Shown: positions 1 through 13,300 of the stretch, piece after piece
How positions within the stretch are numbered: position 1 is the first letter of the stretch
Layout: every line of letters begins with the position of its first letter
NCBI RefSeq assembly: GCF_024713975.1
Contig: NC_091096.1
Coordinates: 20,744,458-20,808,457 of the forward strand
Direction of reading: 5' to 3'
Length of the DNA: 64,000 nt
Origin: Paralichthys olivaceus
Lineage: Eukaryota > Chordata > Actinopteri > Pleuronectiformes > Paralichthyidae
Notes under the pieces: model-generated
Databases searched by the model: none
Seen by the model: only the letters and a program-made list of their open reading frames with translations
Told to the model about the DNA's origin: nothing
Program-made: the position numbers and the translations under genes

Positions 1-393
1 AGATCAATTTACAGATCTGCTCCTCCTTTCACACGACTGTCCCGAGACACATAGCTGCATTTACAACAATAACACTCAAAGCCTTTTTTCAGTCTTTGGC
101 CTAAAGGCTCTGGTTCCAGTTAAACTCAAACAATTTCTTTTCAACATTTACTGAGATGTGGGTCAGGGGTGAAAAACGAATGTTTAGGATTCTCTTTCAT
201 AACGACCTTTGAGTGAATATTTGCAAAAACAAAAGCTGCATAAGTGTCATATTAATATAATGTGCACAACAGCATCAAACTGTGACTGAAATCATTTCTT
301 TCCACCGTTAAATTTCATATTGGGTGCATCTGCAGAAAATGCAGCGATGACCATGAGACACATGACAAAAGGAAGATCATCATAGTCCTGCTC

Positions 394-741
394 ATCATGG
401 CTCTTTTGAGCCTACAAGAAAAAGGTCAAATTCAGTTTTAGGATTTCACAATTGAGCCCCATAGTAGCAAGTCACATATTACTTCTGCATGTGTCTTTCA
501 TGGGACACTATTTGGAACATTTGGACAGAAACGATTCACTGCTTTGACTTGAATCCACATGTATCTCCCTACACCTGCCTCTCTTGTTTTACTCCAGTTC
601 TGAACTGAAGCCAGAGTCCTTGGCGACGAAAAACAGTGGACAGCTGAGCCGACGTCTCATCCAGTCACTCACAGCTACAATGATGGGACAGCTGCTGTGG
701 GCACAGTGACTTAACACATCTCTGTCGGACAGCTCAGAGAC
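394..741 (-). other. possible exon pair of an unidentified minus-strand gene
   Basis: On the minus strand, 741-673 is an open 23-codon segment between an acceptor (tctgtctcag) and a donor (GTGAGT). A pyrimidine-rich acceptor (tttttcttgtag) precedes 411. Joined in phase, the second piece stops after five codons (TGA at 396-394). A different frame of the second piece stays open for 39 codons to a stop at 292. I do not recognise either peptide. This could be the 3' end of a neighbouring gene or chance. Confidence 0.15.
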
Positions 742-762
742 CTGAGACAGATCTAAAGACGT

Positions 763-1022
763 TTTCAGACATGAACGTGTTTGTCTTTCACATATGAAGA
801 ATGCAGCAGGAGATTGTCCGGATTAGACGCTTTCACAACAGGAAAGTGTCTGGAACTTTCAGGTAAGGGGCAGTGCGTGGGTAGAGCATCCAGGAGGCAG
901 AAGATGATGTACACATCGAGACTGGTGTTTACCCTTGTCGCGAAAAGCTCTTGAATCTTGTTGTCTTTCCAAGGTGATATCATTTCAGGAGAATATCCAG
1001 AGTTCAGTACATGATAGCAGCT
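763..1022. repeat. dispersed palindromic repeat, family B, copy 1
   Basis: Starts with ttttcagacatgaac and ends with a decayed inverted version (gttcagtacatgatagcagc). The inner stretch cacatatgaagaatgcagc is also found near 13415. It looks like an old non-autonomous DNA transposon. Related copies are near 13356, 17496 and 38517. Confidence 0.6.
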
Positions 1023-1224
1023 TACACATGCTGCGTCTATCCAAAGCTTTGACTTCTTCAACCTTTGTGTCACACTGACAGGAAATTAATTTTGACCAAG
1101 GAGCTGCAAAACCTATGAGCTTGGGTTCTCCAGTTTTAAACACTGATTTTAAAAAAAAGTGTGCATATCACTACAGTCAGCAGTTATGGGCATGGTTTAC
1201 CATAGGGATGGCTCCCCTGCAAGT

Positions 1225-1286
1225 GCCCCAGTGGCCTAATGGATGAGGCCCTGCCCTCATGGTGGGTTCAATTCTCATCTGGGGTG
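1225..1286 (+). pseudogene. degenerate tRNA-Arg-like sequence (tRNA pseudogene or SINE head)
   Basis: The 5' end (gccccagtggcctaatggat) matches vertebrate tRNA-Arg from the acceptor stem through the A box. The 3' end has a B-box-like gggttcaattc and closes with ctggggtg, which pairs with gcccca. It is about 62 nt rather than 73; the anticodon/variable region is shortened, so it cannot be a working tRNA. It could be an isolated pseudogene or the head of a tRNA-derived SINE. Confidence 0.65.
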
Positions 1287-2879
1287 TCTGATGGCATAGT
1301 GGCACATCATGTTGGACCCATAACCCTGATGTCATTAGGTTGGAGCTATCCTCTGCTATTAGCCTTCAGAAATTTCAGTTAGAGATCGATTAAGTACATG
1401 TATCTGTGAACTAGAGGTATGTTGAGTATCCTGCCTTAAAACTAGTTATAAACAGGAATGTGCAGAAACCTCAAACCTTCAGCACTGGATAACTCACCAG
1501 CCCGGCACCATAGTATTAATGGGCCAGGCAGGGCAATTGCATGGTGAGATATAAAGTCACCCCTCAGAGGGGGGATCTCCTGAGCCTCCCCATTCTTCAC
1601 AAGGTCAGAGCTTTCTTGAAGCGAGGGTTTGGTGTTCACGACTGGCTGCGGCTTCCCCCCGGAGACCGTCAAAGCAGATAGGTGAATGCAACAGGGCCGA
1701 GACGTTGGGAACGTGGAGGTGGAGGCAGGGGAGGAGAGGCAGCAGAGCAGTGATGATGGAAGAGAGAGATCAGCCAGCAGAGAGATGTGAGGGACACACA
1801 GAGGCAGCCTGGAGACTCAGGCCAGCAGCCACACTGAGATATCAGTGGTATTAATATCTGGAAGTGGAGGAAAGACAAGGAATACATATTAAGTCATTTA
1901 TTCTAAATATATATTTAAAGTCATTTAGTACAGATATATTAATTATTACACTCTCACAGGCATTAGTAAAAAAATTATACCAATTTATTAGACATTCCTA
2001 TTTGATCTCATCATGACTGGATTACTGCAACGACCTTACTTGTCTTAATAGATAATCTGCAGACTCTACCTAATTCTAGTTTTTAGTATTGTATTGCATG
2101 GTCAAGTTGACATTTCTCACACATTTCTTTACACTATTATTTTATTTTTATTATTTTTTCACAACTTTGCTAAGTTTATGCTCTTTTACTTGTGTGTTTT
2201 TCTTTGTGAAACAGAGATTTGATTTAGCCTGGTGGAGTGGTTAGGGGGTGTGAATGTGTATGTTTGTTAGTCTCTGTGTGTTGTGATATGCTGGTGACCT
2301 GTCCACAGTACCTGTGTCCCAATGTACACTGAGATTGGCAGATTGGAGTTGTTGTGTTTTAATTAAAATGTATTATGCACCACAGTTCTGTAGAAATTCA
2401 CTGTAGAAGTCTTCAATTTCGTACATTTGTACTCAGCTATTATTGTCATTTTGTACGAATGTACAATAATGTATTACTATTTGCAAAGAATGTAGTACAG
2501 AATGTGTTGTAATTTATAGAAAGTCTATTGTAGTCGGTTATTATGGTCATTTAGTACAAATGTAGCATCATTTATTAAAACAATTAAGGATATAGCACTA
2601 AATTTGTAGTAATTTGGTACAAATTCATCACAGTAAGGGAATATGAAGACCACTGGAGGTTGTAAAAGTATGAATAGATAAACCAAAATGTAGGTTACCA
2701 TGAAAAACACACTCCAAGTAAAATACAGTAAATGTACTTTGTTACACCTTTACCACTGACAGGGTGTATTGCAGGGATGTTCTTTATGGCCCACAAGTAT
2801 TCATTCATATGTGAAGATTCTCCTTAACAATGCTCCCCTGATTTAAAAAAAACTCCAACAGGATACAGAAGTGGAATGT

Positions 2880-4698
2880 TTTTAAATAATTTATTAGGAA
2901 TTTTAAAAAGTTTTTTTTTTTTCCAAAGGAATAAACATGACAGGAAAAAGAAAATCAGAAAAAAGTTACAGTGTTGACAAGATTGTTATTTTTCAGTGAA
3001 AACTGCATCAAAGAATGAATGAACTACCATGGTGACCTGTAGCAGAGTGAGCGAGTGTATCGAAATGTAAAAACCGGTGTCTTGCAGATCGAGAGTGCTT
3101 TGTTCTTAAGCTAACATTCAAAAGAGAAACACATTTATTGTGATCAGCCAGTGCAACATACTACTAGCTCTGAACATAATTGTTTTGGTGTAAAAATAGT
3201 TGTCACATTGCTACAGTCTGTGACCTCCAGTGGATATGCAGTGATGGCTAGGAGGGGGTGGGTGACAGGTGAAGATACAGGTAAGAGTTAAAATGACCCA
3301 CCCCTCCTTTCCTGTTAGAAAACCCACCTCTCTAAAAGGTTTAACCATCCACACTTTGACACAGATGTTAATGCAATAATAAAAAAAAGTCTGATTAAAA
3401 TTTCACATTTGCAACTGAGGTACCAACCCTCCCCCACCCCCAAGAAAAACAGCACATGGCACATTGGAAACCAATGTGTACAAAACCACATGACATGATC
3501 ACGCAAATAATCAGCCGTAAACACGCTAACTGCGTACCACTGCTCCCGCGCACTCGTCCTTCATTTTCCTTCACAAACAAACATCGCATATTGAAAAAAT
3601 CACAGTTAAAACAACAGCATGACAAAGTAAGAAAGTAGCATGTTTTTTTTTCTTGTTAACTCTCCTGATTGAGGACTGTTGTTCCAGACTCAGCGTCTCT
3701 CCTCTGCTGCACGTAAAGTGTTTCAACTCTGATGCAGCACTAACACACTCTAGTGAGACGTCCTCCATAGAAGCCTGGAGAGAGATGCACTGAACGGCTG
3801 GTCTGGTGACAGGCAAACTGAAATGTTCTCGACCCCCATGTGAAAATATGATACGTAACAGTCAAGCTTTCCAACACCTTTCTCCAAAGCCTCCCCCACA
3901 CAATTAGCTGAACCCCCACCCTCCACTCTCTAAGCCCCCCAAAAACCATATTTACAATATTTTACAAAATTGTACAGCTCATGTTGGCATATTATGCAAC
4001 AGGGACTAATGACCTTTGTCTGACCATTATTAGTAGTACAAGTCTTTGTTAGAAACCTACCAAGATATACACTTTATGACACATTGTCAGGAAATAGTAT
4101 TAATCACAAATGTTCTGTTAAAATTCAGTATGAACTAGTATAGACAACTAGACAAATATACAGGTTTTTTTTCCTCAGTACAAATTACAGCTCTTGACCT
4201 TCAAATGGGATTCACCCGGAGCTTGAACTCCTCTTATCTCAGAGGCCAAAGTTCAAATAATCCAATAAAATACAACCAAAACAGATAAAGAAACACAGCC
4301 ATCAAAAAAAAAAACAGCAAGGTAAAACATAACAACAGAAAAAACACTAAAAATTCAGCATCTGCATGTGTCGCTATTACAAATAGTGATAAACGCTCCT
4401 TTTATGAAGTTTCTCTTCTTTCGTTTCGTCAGGAGGTGGAGTTAAGTGAAGCGTCAGTAGGGTCGGCTGGGGGGGGTCGGTGGTGGTGGTCGAAGGTCGA
4501 GCCGCCCCAGCCGCAGAGGTGGACCGGACAGAGACAGGCCAGATCAGCTCCGAAACTCCTTTCAGCTCTCAGTCTACAGCTCTGCAGTGACACGAAAGCC
4601 ACGTGTGTTACTCACAGGTCAGTTGATGAAATAATGTGTTTTAAACAAAACGTTTCAAACAAAGACCTGTTCAACAAGACAAAGACTGACCTACACTC
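2880..4698 (-). other. msi1: probable msi1 3' UTR
   Basis: No coding exon is seen from the msi1 stop down to an AATAAA on the minus strand (plus-strand tttatt at 2890-2895). A 3' UTR of about 1.8 kb is plausible for MSI1 genes, but its extent is inferred; no transcript evidence is available here. Confidence 0.4.
2890..2895 (-). terminator. candidate msi1 poly(A) signal
   Basis: AATAAA on the minus strand about 1.8 kb after the msi1 stop codon. Other variant hexamers exist in this AT-rich sequence, so the true cleavage site is uncertain. Confidence 0.3.
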
Positions 4699-7600
4699 TT
4701 AGTGATATCCGTTAGTGAAGGCTGTGGCAATCAAAGGGCCCTGTGGGAGCAAGAATAGAAAAGTTCAAGGGTCACTTCTTTGTTAGAAGAATCCTGACAA
4801 TGAATTGTACCATTTCGAAGTTGTTAATCAGTGCTGCTGTGTTTTTGTTTGAATGAAAACCACAGTTCCTGAGTAACAGCTAAGACACTGTTAAGAACCA
4901 GAAGTACAGAACTATAAAGAACAATAACTTACCCCCAAACTATGGCTGAATCCAGTGCTCGGGGCGGGGCTGGCAGCGCTGAGGTAACTGCTGACTGCTG
5001 ACTCCTGACTGGCTGTCCCATACAGGTCTGCCATCGGCCCAGGGCTGCTCGTACTTAAAAATCCAGCTGAGCGAGACGGGGTAGAGCCTAAAAGTCAAAA
5101 CAGATAGATTCTTGCTGTTTGAAACACTTACAGGCTAAAAGCCTAAATGAAATAGTGTTTTTTAATTGAGGTGGAGATAAGGGTCAGTGGAAGCTATCAT
5201 CTACTCTGGAAATAAATGAGACTGTATATAAAGATAAACAACATATCTCCACTTCCTGGATTAATTAAACCAGAATATCACAGACACACGTGCAGCCATG
5301 TTGTACTGACAATGTCATTTAGCCAGAGTTTGCGTAGTTGTGATTGTGTAGCTGTGGTATTGAGATCCTATCCAATATACATGCTTGACCAATTACACTT
5401 TCTATTTTTATAACATCAAACTAAATTACCACTTGACATACATTCGTATAAAAACTACCCAAAAGTCAGAAACCATCTTTGGACAAATTTAATAGAGACG
5501 GCAGGGTTTATGAGCTGTACTGCAACCAGCCACAAGAGGGCAATCAAGAGATGTTTGGGCTTTACTTTTGGGCTCACTGTCATGTCGTCCATCTTTATAT
5601 ACATTCATGCAGTAGACTTGTCTTTTCTCATAAAGTTTTTTACTTAAGAGTAGTTTAGAGGGATATTTAGCAATCTGTTGCAAACAGTACAACTCTTCAA
5701 ACATCTGTTCAGTATTATTAGTGGGGACTAGCATCATAGTGAAGATTGGCAAGGTGGTAGGCTGCTAAATTAGAACTTGTTCATCTGTAAAATCTGAATC
5801 TATATAAGCAGTTAAGAAAAATAAGAAGAATTAGTGTTGGTAATTTTTTTGTTTCATGTGAAATTAGTCACCAATACTGCAGATGTTCAGATGTAAGAAA
5901 TAATCCTGTCAAAGTCTAAAAAAACCAACATTTCTTATTTTCTTTTTTTCATTTACATACCTCTGACGACTGCTGCTGCTGCCGCTGCTGCTGCCATTGG
6001 TCCATACGCTGTGAGAGGAATGGCTGAAAAGAAAAAGTAAAACCCAAGTTCAACACCTTTTTATGTGTAGGCGCATAATAGCCAACTAAGAACACATAAT
6101 TACATGTCTCCTTCCAGTGACTTTAGAAAGTGCTGGAGTTCTCTATAATCTATGTTGTAATTTTCTCAGAAATGCTGAAGTATAAGCCGCTTAGTGGAGG
6201 AAGACTTTCAACGAAACCTTCCTCTTTACTGTTAGCAATCCTGCCTTCAGTTTCGAGAACAAGGAGGACTGACAAACACAAACATGCAAACCAAAGCGTG
6301 ACCCGGTGTCGATGCTAGCGTGACACGTAGCAGACGTGACAACATGCTGCTTGTAAAGTCCAGAGGAGGGACTGACTGACCTGTGAGCTCAGGGGGATGG
6401 GGTGAAGTCAGAAGGGGAGTCCTCTCTAAGTGGAACTCTAAAACAGAAACATCAGAGTGCTGTTGAGACAAACACCATCACTGCCGGCAAGGAGAGAACA
6501 CACACACACCGACACACACACACACAGGCAGGGAAGCACACAGGGTTTGAGGAATGCAAACAGGAATTAAAGGACAGAAGGATTTTTTTTAAAGCAAAAA
6601 AAGTGGAGTTATAAATGATACACAACATATATATACATATATAGCAAGTGTCATATAAAACAAATAACTTCAACTCAGAGGAGTACATTGATTTCCCTTA
6701 ATTATTCATTGGTGGACATCAAATATCGGAATGAACTCCCAGATCACACACACACGCGGACGCACACACATCTCAGTGCAAATTCCGCTCCCTGATATTT
6801 ACAAGCAGCCATTTACACTCACAGTGTTTCATGTGCTTCTATGGAAACATGTTTGTATTTGTGACAGTTATCTACTGTCAGTTCAATACAAATCTACAAC
6901 TAGAGCTACATTCATTCCATTCAACCACAGATTTATCTGCTGCTCATACATCATTACTCACAGGAAAATGTTTTTGACACACAGAACAAAACTAGAAAAC
7001 TTTAGATGACAGGTTCTTCATTCTGTGCAATTGCTAAATGCAGTTAATGTTAGTGTGTACGGTGACCACAGAGTCAAACTCACCCAGCATGTGCATCTGC
7101 ACTACACTTGCACTTGCTAACTAAATGTAGCTGTGTGTTTAATTCTCAGTGAATGTGATAAAAATAACTTCAGAGTGTATGAGGAGCAGAAAATGTCCTG
7201 TGATTACCCGGGAACTGGTAGGTGTATCCAGGAGTGATGCCAGCGTAGCTCCGGCTGGTGTAGGTGGCCGTCTGGAAGCCGGGATAACCTGCAGGAAAAA
7301 ACTCATCATCAACGTATGGATAAGAGAAGAAATAGGAAATAAACTGGGTGCTTATTTAGTGTGTGATAAAAAAAAGTTGTCATTGTGGTATTGTGTGCAC
7401 GTGCTTGTGGTCGTGCTGCCCCCTAGGTGTGACGCCTGGTATGCTGTGTGACGTGCAGATGGATGATATTCTACACCTCTGGTCTGGGTTTCTTCACTAT
7501 GACTAAGCAGCTTAGTGTCATTGTCTTGGGTTTCACTCTCAGCGGTACACATTACACCGAGATTTTCATTGTGCACAAACTGCCAACTGGAGAACTGACT

Positions 7601-10085
7601 TCAGAACAACATCCACATGGATACAACATGTTACCTTTGACCAAAAGTTACCACAGCTAATCTATTATTATTATTTTACTTTTTTCTTTTGAATACATGG
7701 TGGCGATTCCATCTTAAACTACACTGTCTGTTCAAATGAAACGCTGGAGAAGAAGGTGTAGTTCTCAGACTGAACTGTAGGTGGTGGCATTGGTGTTAAA
7801 TTCAGATCCCCAAACAGGTCCTGAACTTGTTTGAATACATAAGAAATCTGTTAATGAGTGGACCTGATCCTACTGTAGTGATCGTAATCTTCAAGGAAAT
7901 AAAAAGAGCGAAACTGTACATTTGATTGTACAAGAGGAGCAGAAACTTGTACAGTGAGATCAAGGAACTAAAAAGGCCTGTACTACAAAGTGAGGGTATG
8001 AAGGTCGAGTTGTTGTATTATGGGAAATGTAGGATTCAGCATATATAGCACATATTTTAATAATGTATCTATCCTTGTATCTCTACATATAAAATAAAAA
8101 AATGAGGCACATTTGGGGGGCTGATGTCTAAGATTTGGGTCATGGTGGATGTTTGTGCTCAGTCTTTCTTCATGCACTTTTTCTGTAACTTCTAAAGTCT
8201 AAGCTCTAGTAAATCGAGGCTGCACGTTGGAGTGTTACAAGCTGACACGACCCAGCTGCGTGGTCAGTTCACTCCACATGAGGCATCATGTGACCTTTAA
8301 GCCAACGGGGGCCTTGATGCAGGGATAGTCATTGTTAGGCTCAGGTGTAAGACTACATCCTTCCTGTCCTGATCGATACTAACTTACCCAGCATACCAAT
8401 GCCCAGCATGAAGGCATCCATCCCATAGGGCATCACGCGAGAGCGCCCCCTGGCCGAGCCCGTGGGGGACATCACCTCCTTGGGCTGAGCTTTCTTACAC
8501 TCCACCTGTTTCCAGACAAACAACAAATCAGCACGGCGAGTTCGGTAATAAAACAATGATGTCAGAACGTTGTCGGACACAAGGAGCTGCTCACCATTTT
8601 GTTGTTAATCTCGTGGAAGTGGATCTCGCAGACTTTCTCCACCACATCCTCGTTCTCAAACGTCACAAAGCCGAACCCTGGTGAGGACGAGGACATTTTG
8701 AGAGTAGAAAAAAAGAAATTTCACACAGTTTGATGGACTTCAGCAGTGGGCCTCTCGGCACAGCTAATAGTCCCCAGTAATCAGCACTGTAATAGCCGCT
8801 TAACACATTTGCCCCCCCCCACCCTTCAATGTTGCTATTCTGCACTCATCCTTTCTTCCCTCCATTCCTGGCCAGAAGGCCTGGACAAAGCTGGTAGGCT
8901 GTCATAATCGATCAGTCCTAGGGTGGGGAGGAGGTGCTTAAGGAGGCTTTATCCTGATCCCGATTAACGGACTGGCTAATTAGACTAGCCCCGTTCGTCT
9001 CCTCCTGCTCAGCCCACAGGAAGGAGGAGGCCCTGGGGGGGGAATCAATAGACACCCAGGAAGGATCGGAGGAAGAGTAGTAAACTGACGAGGACAAGGA
9101 GAGGAAAAGTAGAGGTCTAGTGCATGGATGGACAGAGTGATGGTTTGTCCGTCTCACCTCTGTGTCTGTTGGTGGTCTTGTCGAACATGAGCATAGCATC
9201 GTCGACCTGGGGGGGAGACAAACAACACAGTTTATTAACGCAGCGCTCTCTCTCTCTCTCTTGCCACGCAGCATATTGCCTGACCTCAGCCCTTCTCAAG
9301 TTCTGCAGGGAGGCTCAGCAACAGATGGACAGAGAGGAGGGGGAAGAGGGAGCAAGGGAGGGAGGGAGGGGACTGGGGACAAGCGACAGGTTACAAAGAG
9401 GAGGCCGAGGGAGCAATGAGAGGGAAATATGGAGAAACATTGTACATGGCAAACAGAATTAACGGGTGGCACGAAAAGTTGGAAGTTGTGTCTGCTGCTA
9501 AACTGCCCCAGTCACAATCCTTCTCACAGAGATCACATAATCCGCCCCCTTTCTCCCCTCCAAAGTTTGACATTCCCATGGCAACTGTACAAAAAGCCTT
9601 TATAAAAGAGCTCTAGCCAACATCAAATATGCTTTATGAATAGTGGGAGAGTGCCAGTGAGACAAAGAGAGGGCCGCAAACACACACACACACACACACA
9701 CACATACACACACACACACACAAAGAAATCTGCCGGTCACAAGCAGAAAGGTGAATCCTGTGGGCAGGAGGGGACTTGATGAGAGGGCAGAGCTGATAGC
9801 GAGAGGAATAGCGACAGGTGGAGATATGGTGAAATAGAGCACACAGAGTTCTGTAAGAGTGAGGAGGAAAGAAAAAGAAAGGAGAAGATTGGGTCAAAGT
9901 GGAAAGGGAGGAGAAATAAGAGACAAAGGGAGAGGGAAGAGGGAGAACAAAGAGGCCTGGAGGCTTTGTTTGTTGGCACAGTCGGCCATGATTCCTCCTC
10001 CTCCTCTCCCTTTGACCTCTCCCTCCAGCCCGGCCTCCCTTTATAGAGCAAAGACACAGGTGTCTATTCTACACACACACACAGA

Positions 10086-10130
<45 letters not shown>

Positions 10131-10319
10131 AGGGAGAGAGTTTCTTATGTCAAAGTTGACCTACTCTCTCCCCCACCTCCCCCTCTCTCGCCACAAGCTC
10201 ACATGTTTATACTCTGCACAGTGGTCCAAATAAACATTTGGTAAATGAATCTGTGCTCGGTCTATAATAAGTTTACTGGATATGGTCCACTAAATAATTT
10301 GTCATAGTCACATTGTCTC

Positions 10320-10368
<49 letters not shown>

Positions 10369-13300
10369 ACCCCTAAGGGCAGTTTGCCTACAGAAAGGTC
10401 AAAGGTGAGTGAGGAGTGTCAGTGTGAAAGGGGACCTGTTACTCTGATGCCTCTCAAGCCGTTGCCTGACATTTGCCTGACGTCTGCAACACGTTTAACT
10501 CAGTGTCTCTGCAAAATCAGGACAGCTACGATACAAATCTGAGCAGACACAGGTTTAACAAGGCAAATACATAAAACTTATACATCCCAACTTAAAGTGA
10601 GGCTGCTCAGTCATCCCGGAGGAAGACGCGACCAAAACATAAAACGCTGAAAATGGAGTTAATCGCACATCATTGCTCGATATTTCAAACACTGGGCATT
10701 TGTAATGGCGCACTGCCGGACAATATTCCTCTCTTATCCTTTTTTCCCCACCTCTCATCTTCCCTGTTATCCCCTGCCCATCCCTCTCCGCTCTCCTTTG
10801 TCCTCACCAGGACGGGACACAAAAGGTCCAGTGAGGCAGTCTAATCAGGAACTTCCATGGATGGCTGGAGCCTACATTTCACCGTCCATCCCTCGATATC
10901 TCTCTCGGCAAAAATTCATCTAGACGTTATGATTGAGGAGGGAGCACGAGAAACTCGAGGCCAAACCTTTGGCACTGAAAATAAAGTGCCATGCGATTGT
11001 AAACGTAGCGGCTTAAAACAGAGTATTTTCCTGTGACTGACTTTGAAAAGTTTCAAGGGTTTTAAATGTCCATCTGATATTTTCTTGAAAAATGTTCTTG
11101 GGGGATTTTGTTTTGTCCAATTTTCTTTTGCAGAAGATGAACTAAAAGTCACATGACTCATAAAGTCACACACATCGCTGATTTTTCTGTACACGTCGAG
11201 GACTGTGAACAGTCCAGAAACTTCCAGTATGCAGATAACTTCTGAACAAACTAAAAAAATATTTGTCTAGCTTTGTGCAGAGGCATAATGGCCCTCGTAA
11301 CCCCCCTTACACACACACACATCTTTGCCCCAGTTCCCTCTCTTACGCCTCTGCAAACCTCTCTCAATCAGGCCCTCCCGCCCTTGTCGGTGCCTTTGTC
11401 AGTCCGTCAGCTATTCTCTGCCGCACGTCTTTCACATCTCAGAATTTAAGAAACTTAGATAAAACTTTATGTAAAAAATGATTTAAAACAAACACAAGTT
11501 CATTAAGCTAATGATTTAAAAGTAAAGGAGGAAGTTACCAGCTTTTTAAGCATTAGTCAATTTATATTCATTTTTACTCAACTACAGAATTAACCCCCAC
11601 CCAACTCACACACACACTCATGCTAACACCCCCGAACACCACCTCATCCCTCCTCCTTCAGAACAAAACCCCCTTACCCACAGAATTACTTGGGGACAAT
11701 GGGCAAGTCGGGTCACCACGGTAACGGGCCAGGAGGGGGTTGTGGGTAGGAGCAGCTGTTACATCAGATTAATTCAGATTCTGATAATCCCTCCTCCTTC
11801 CTCGCCATCACCACACACTCACTACAAAACTTTTCGCCCCCCCCCCCCCCCCCCCCTCCCTCTCTCGCCCTCCTCCCCCTGCTCCCTCTCCCAGTCCCCC
11901 TAACTTCGCCTGCTGCTCTCAGAGCCTCTCAGCCTCGTTATTTTTTTCCTTTCCTACCCTCTTCAAGCCTTTTTCTCTCCATCCTTTCTCGCCCTCCTCC
12001 TCCTCCTCCCTGCAGCAGTAACTCCTTCACTTCCAAGCAGCCGCTCGACTCCCAAGTGAAGTTTTTCTCCGAGAATTTGCGGTGAATCAGCCTCGGCAGA
12101 GCTGGTGAGATGCAATGCTCAGAGCTGCTGATTTCCTTCTGCGCTGACACCACCGAAATGTATGTGAATCTGTTAAAACAGAGGAGTCCCTATTTTTCGA
12201 CTCCGACCTACCTTGCTGTTTCTTTCGGCCACAATCTGACACCACAGCAGCTTAAACGCTCCCATAGACAACACTCACCTTCCCGAACTGGTCAAAGTAC
12301 TGCTTGACGTCCTCGATGGTCGTGTTCACTGACAGGCCTCCCACAAAGATCTTCTTGGTTCGAGTCACCAGCTGTAAGAGAGGGAACGGCACAGATGAAC
12401 AAATAACTCTCCCCTCTAACTCTAAAGCACACTGTTCAAATCAAAATAAATCCATTTAGGAATCAGTTTACAGATGTAACTTATATTTGTCCAGAAAGCT
12501 TGTTTAGATGTTACAATAATTACAAGCACTTGTAGTTCACTGTACTACCTCAGTACTTTGAATTAAAACAGTTGTATTATTATTATTATTATTATTATTA
12601 TAAGTATTATTAGTCTCAAATGCATGCTAATTTAATGTTACTTTACTGCTGCTTCAGCTGTTACTACACTCAAATTATTTTGAGTGGCAGGTTCAAAGTA
12701 CAAAATTAATTTTCACACTGTCCCAAGTATAATGGTTGTTTAAAGGTAATTTACATTGGATGTTAGTACTACAACTAATGATTATTTTCATCATTGATTA
12801 TTTGCAAATATTTTTTTCAATTCATTGAGCTGTCACTGTGTCAACAATATTATTATCACTGTGCCTTTGAGCAAACAGACATTTAATTATGTTCGATGCA
12901 CTTCATCAAAATTATATATATTATATTTTATTTATGATAGGGATTCACAGGGACCATTAATAAAGGCCCACAGAAGACTGGCAGCGCCTCAACCTGACAC
13001 CCGTTGTTTCTTCTAAACATTAGCCTCAGTGTTTGTTCTCTGCAGTCTGCTGAACAAGAACAATAAAGTATTTGAAGAAAAAAGTAGTTTGCTCCGTCAC
13101 ATGAAGTGGAAGACAGCATTTAACAGAACAGGGTTTAGTCCGTGCTGCTGTAAGTCTGTCAGCATTAAGTCAGTCAGCAGAGAACACTTTCATTTAGCAA
13201 TGAGGACAGAAACAGGTGGATTTAAACGTGTGCCAAAGTTACATTATAATACATTTACACTATGAAACAAATTATTTACTAATGTTACTAGTATGTTATA

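Larger units (their letters stand above)
1..2879. other. intergenic region left of msi1
   Basis: Apart from the tRNA relic, one old palindromic repeat copy and the weak exon candidates listed separately, I see no convincing gene here. Open frames are short and lack recognisable similarity. From about 1900 to 2880 it is AT-rich and featureless. Confidence 0.5.

Noticed and set aside
8918-9462. Overlapping open frames of 85-118 codons around msi1 exon 7
   Set aside because: Only the 49-nt exon at 9158-9206 has homology; the rest is intron or the opposite strand.
9600-10233. Open frames with Cys-Val or Thr-His runs
   Set aside because: CA/TG microsatellite translations in an msi1 intron.
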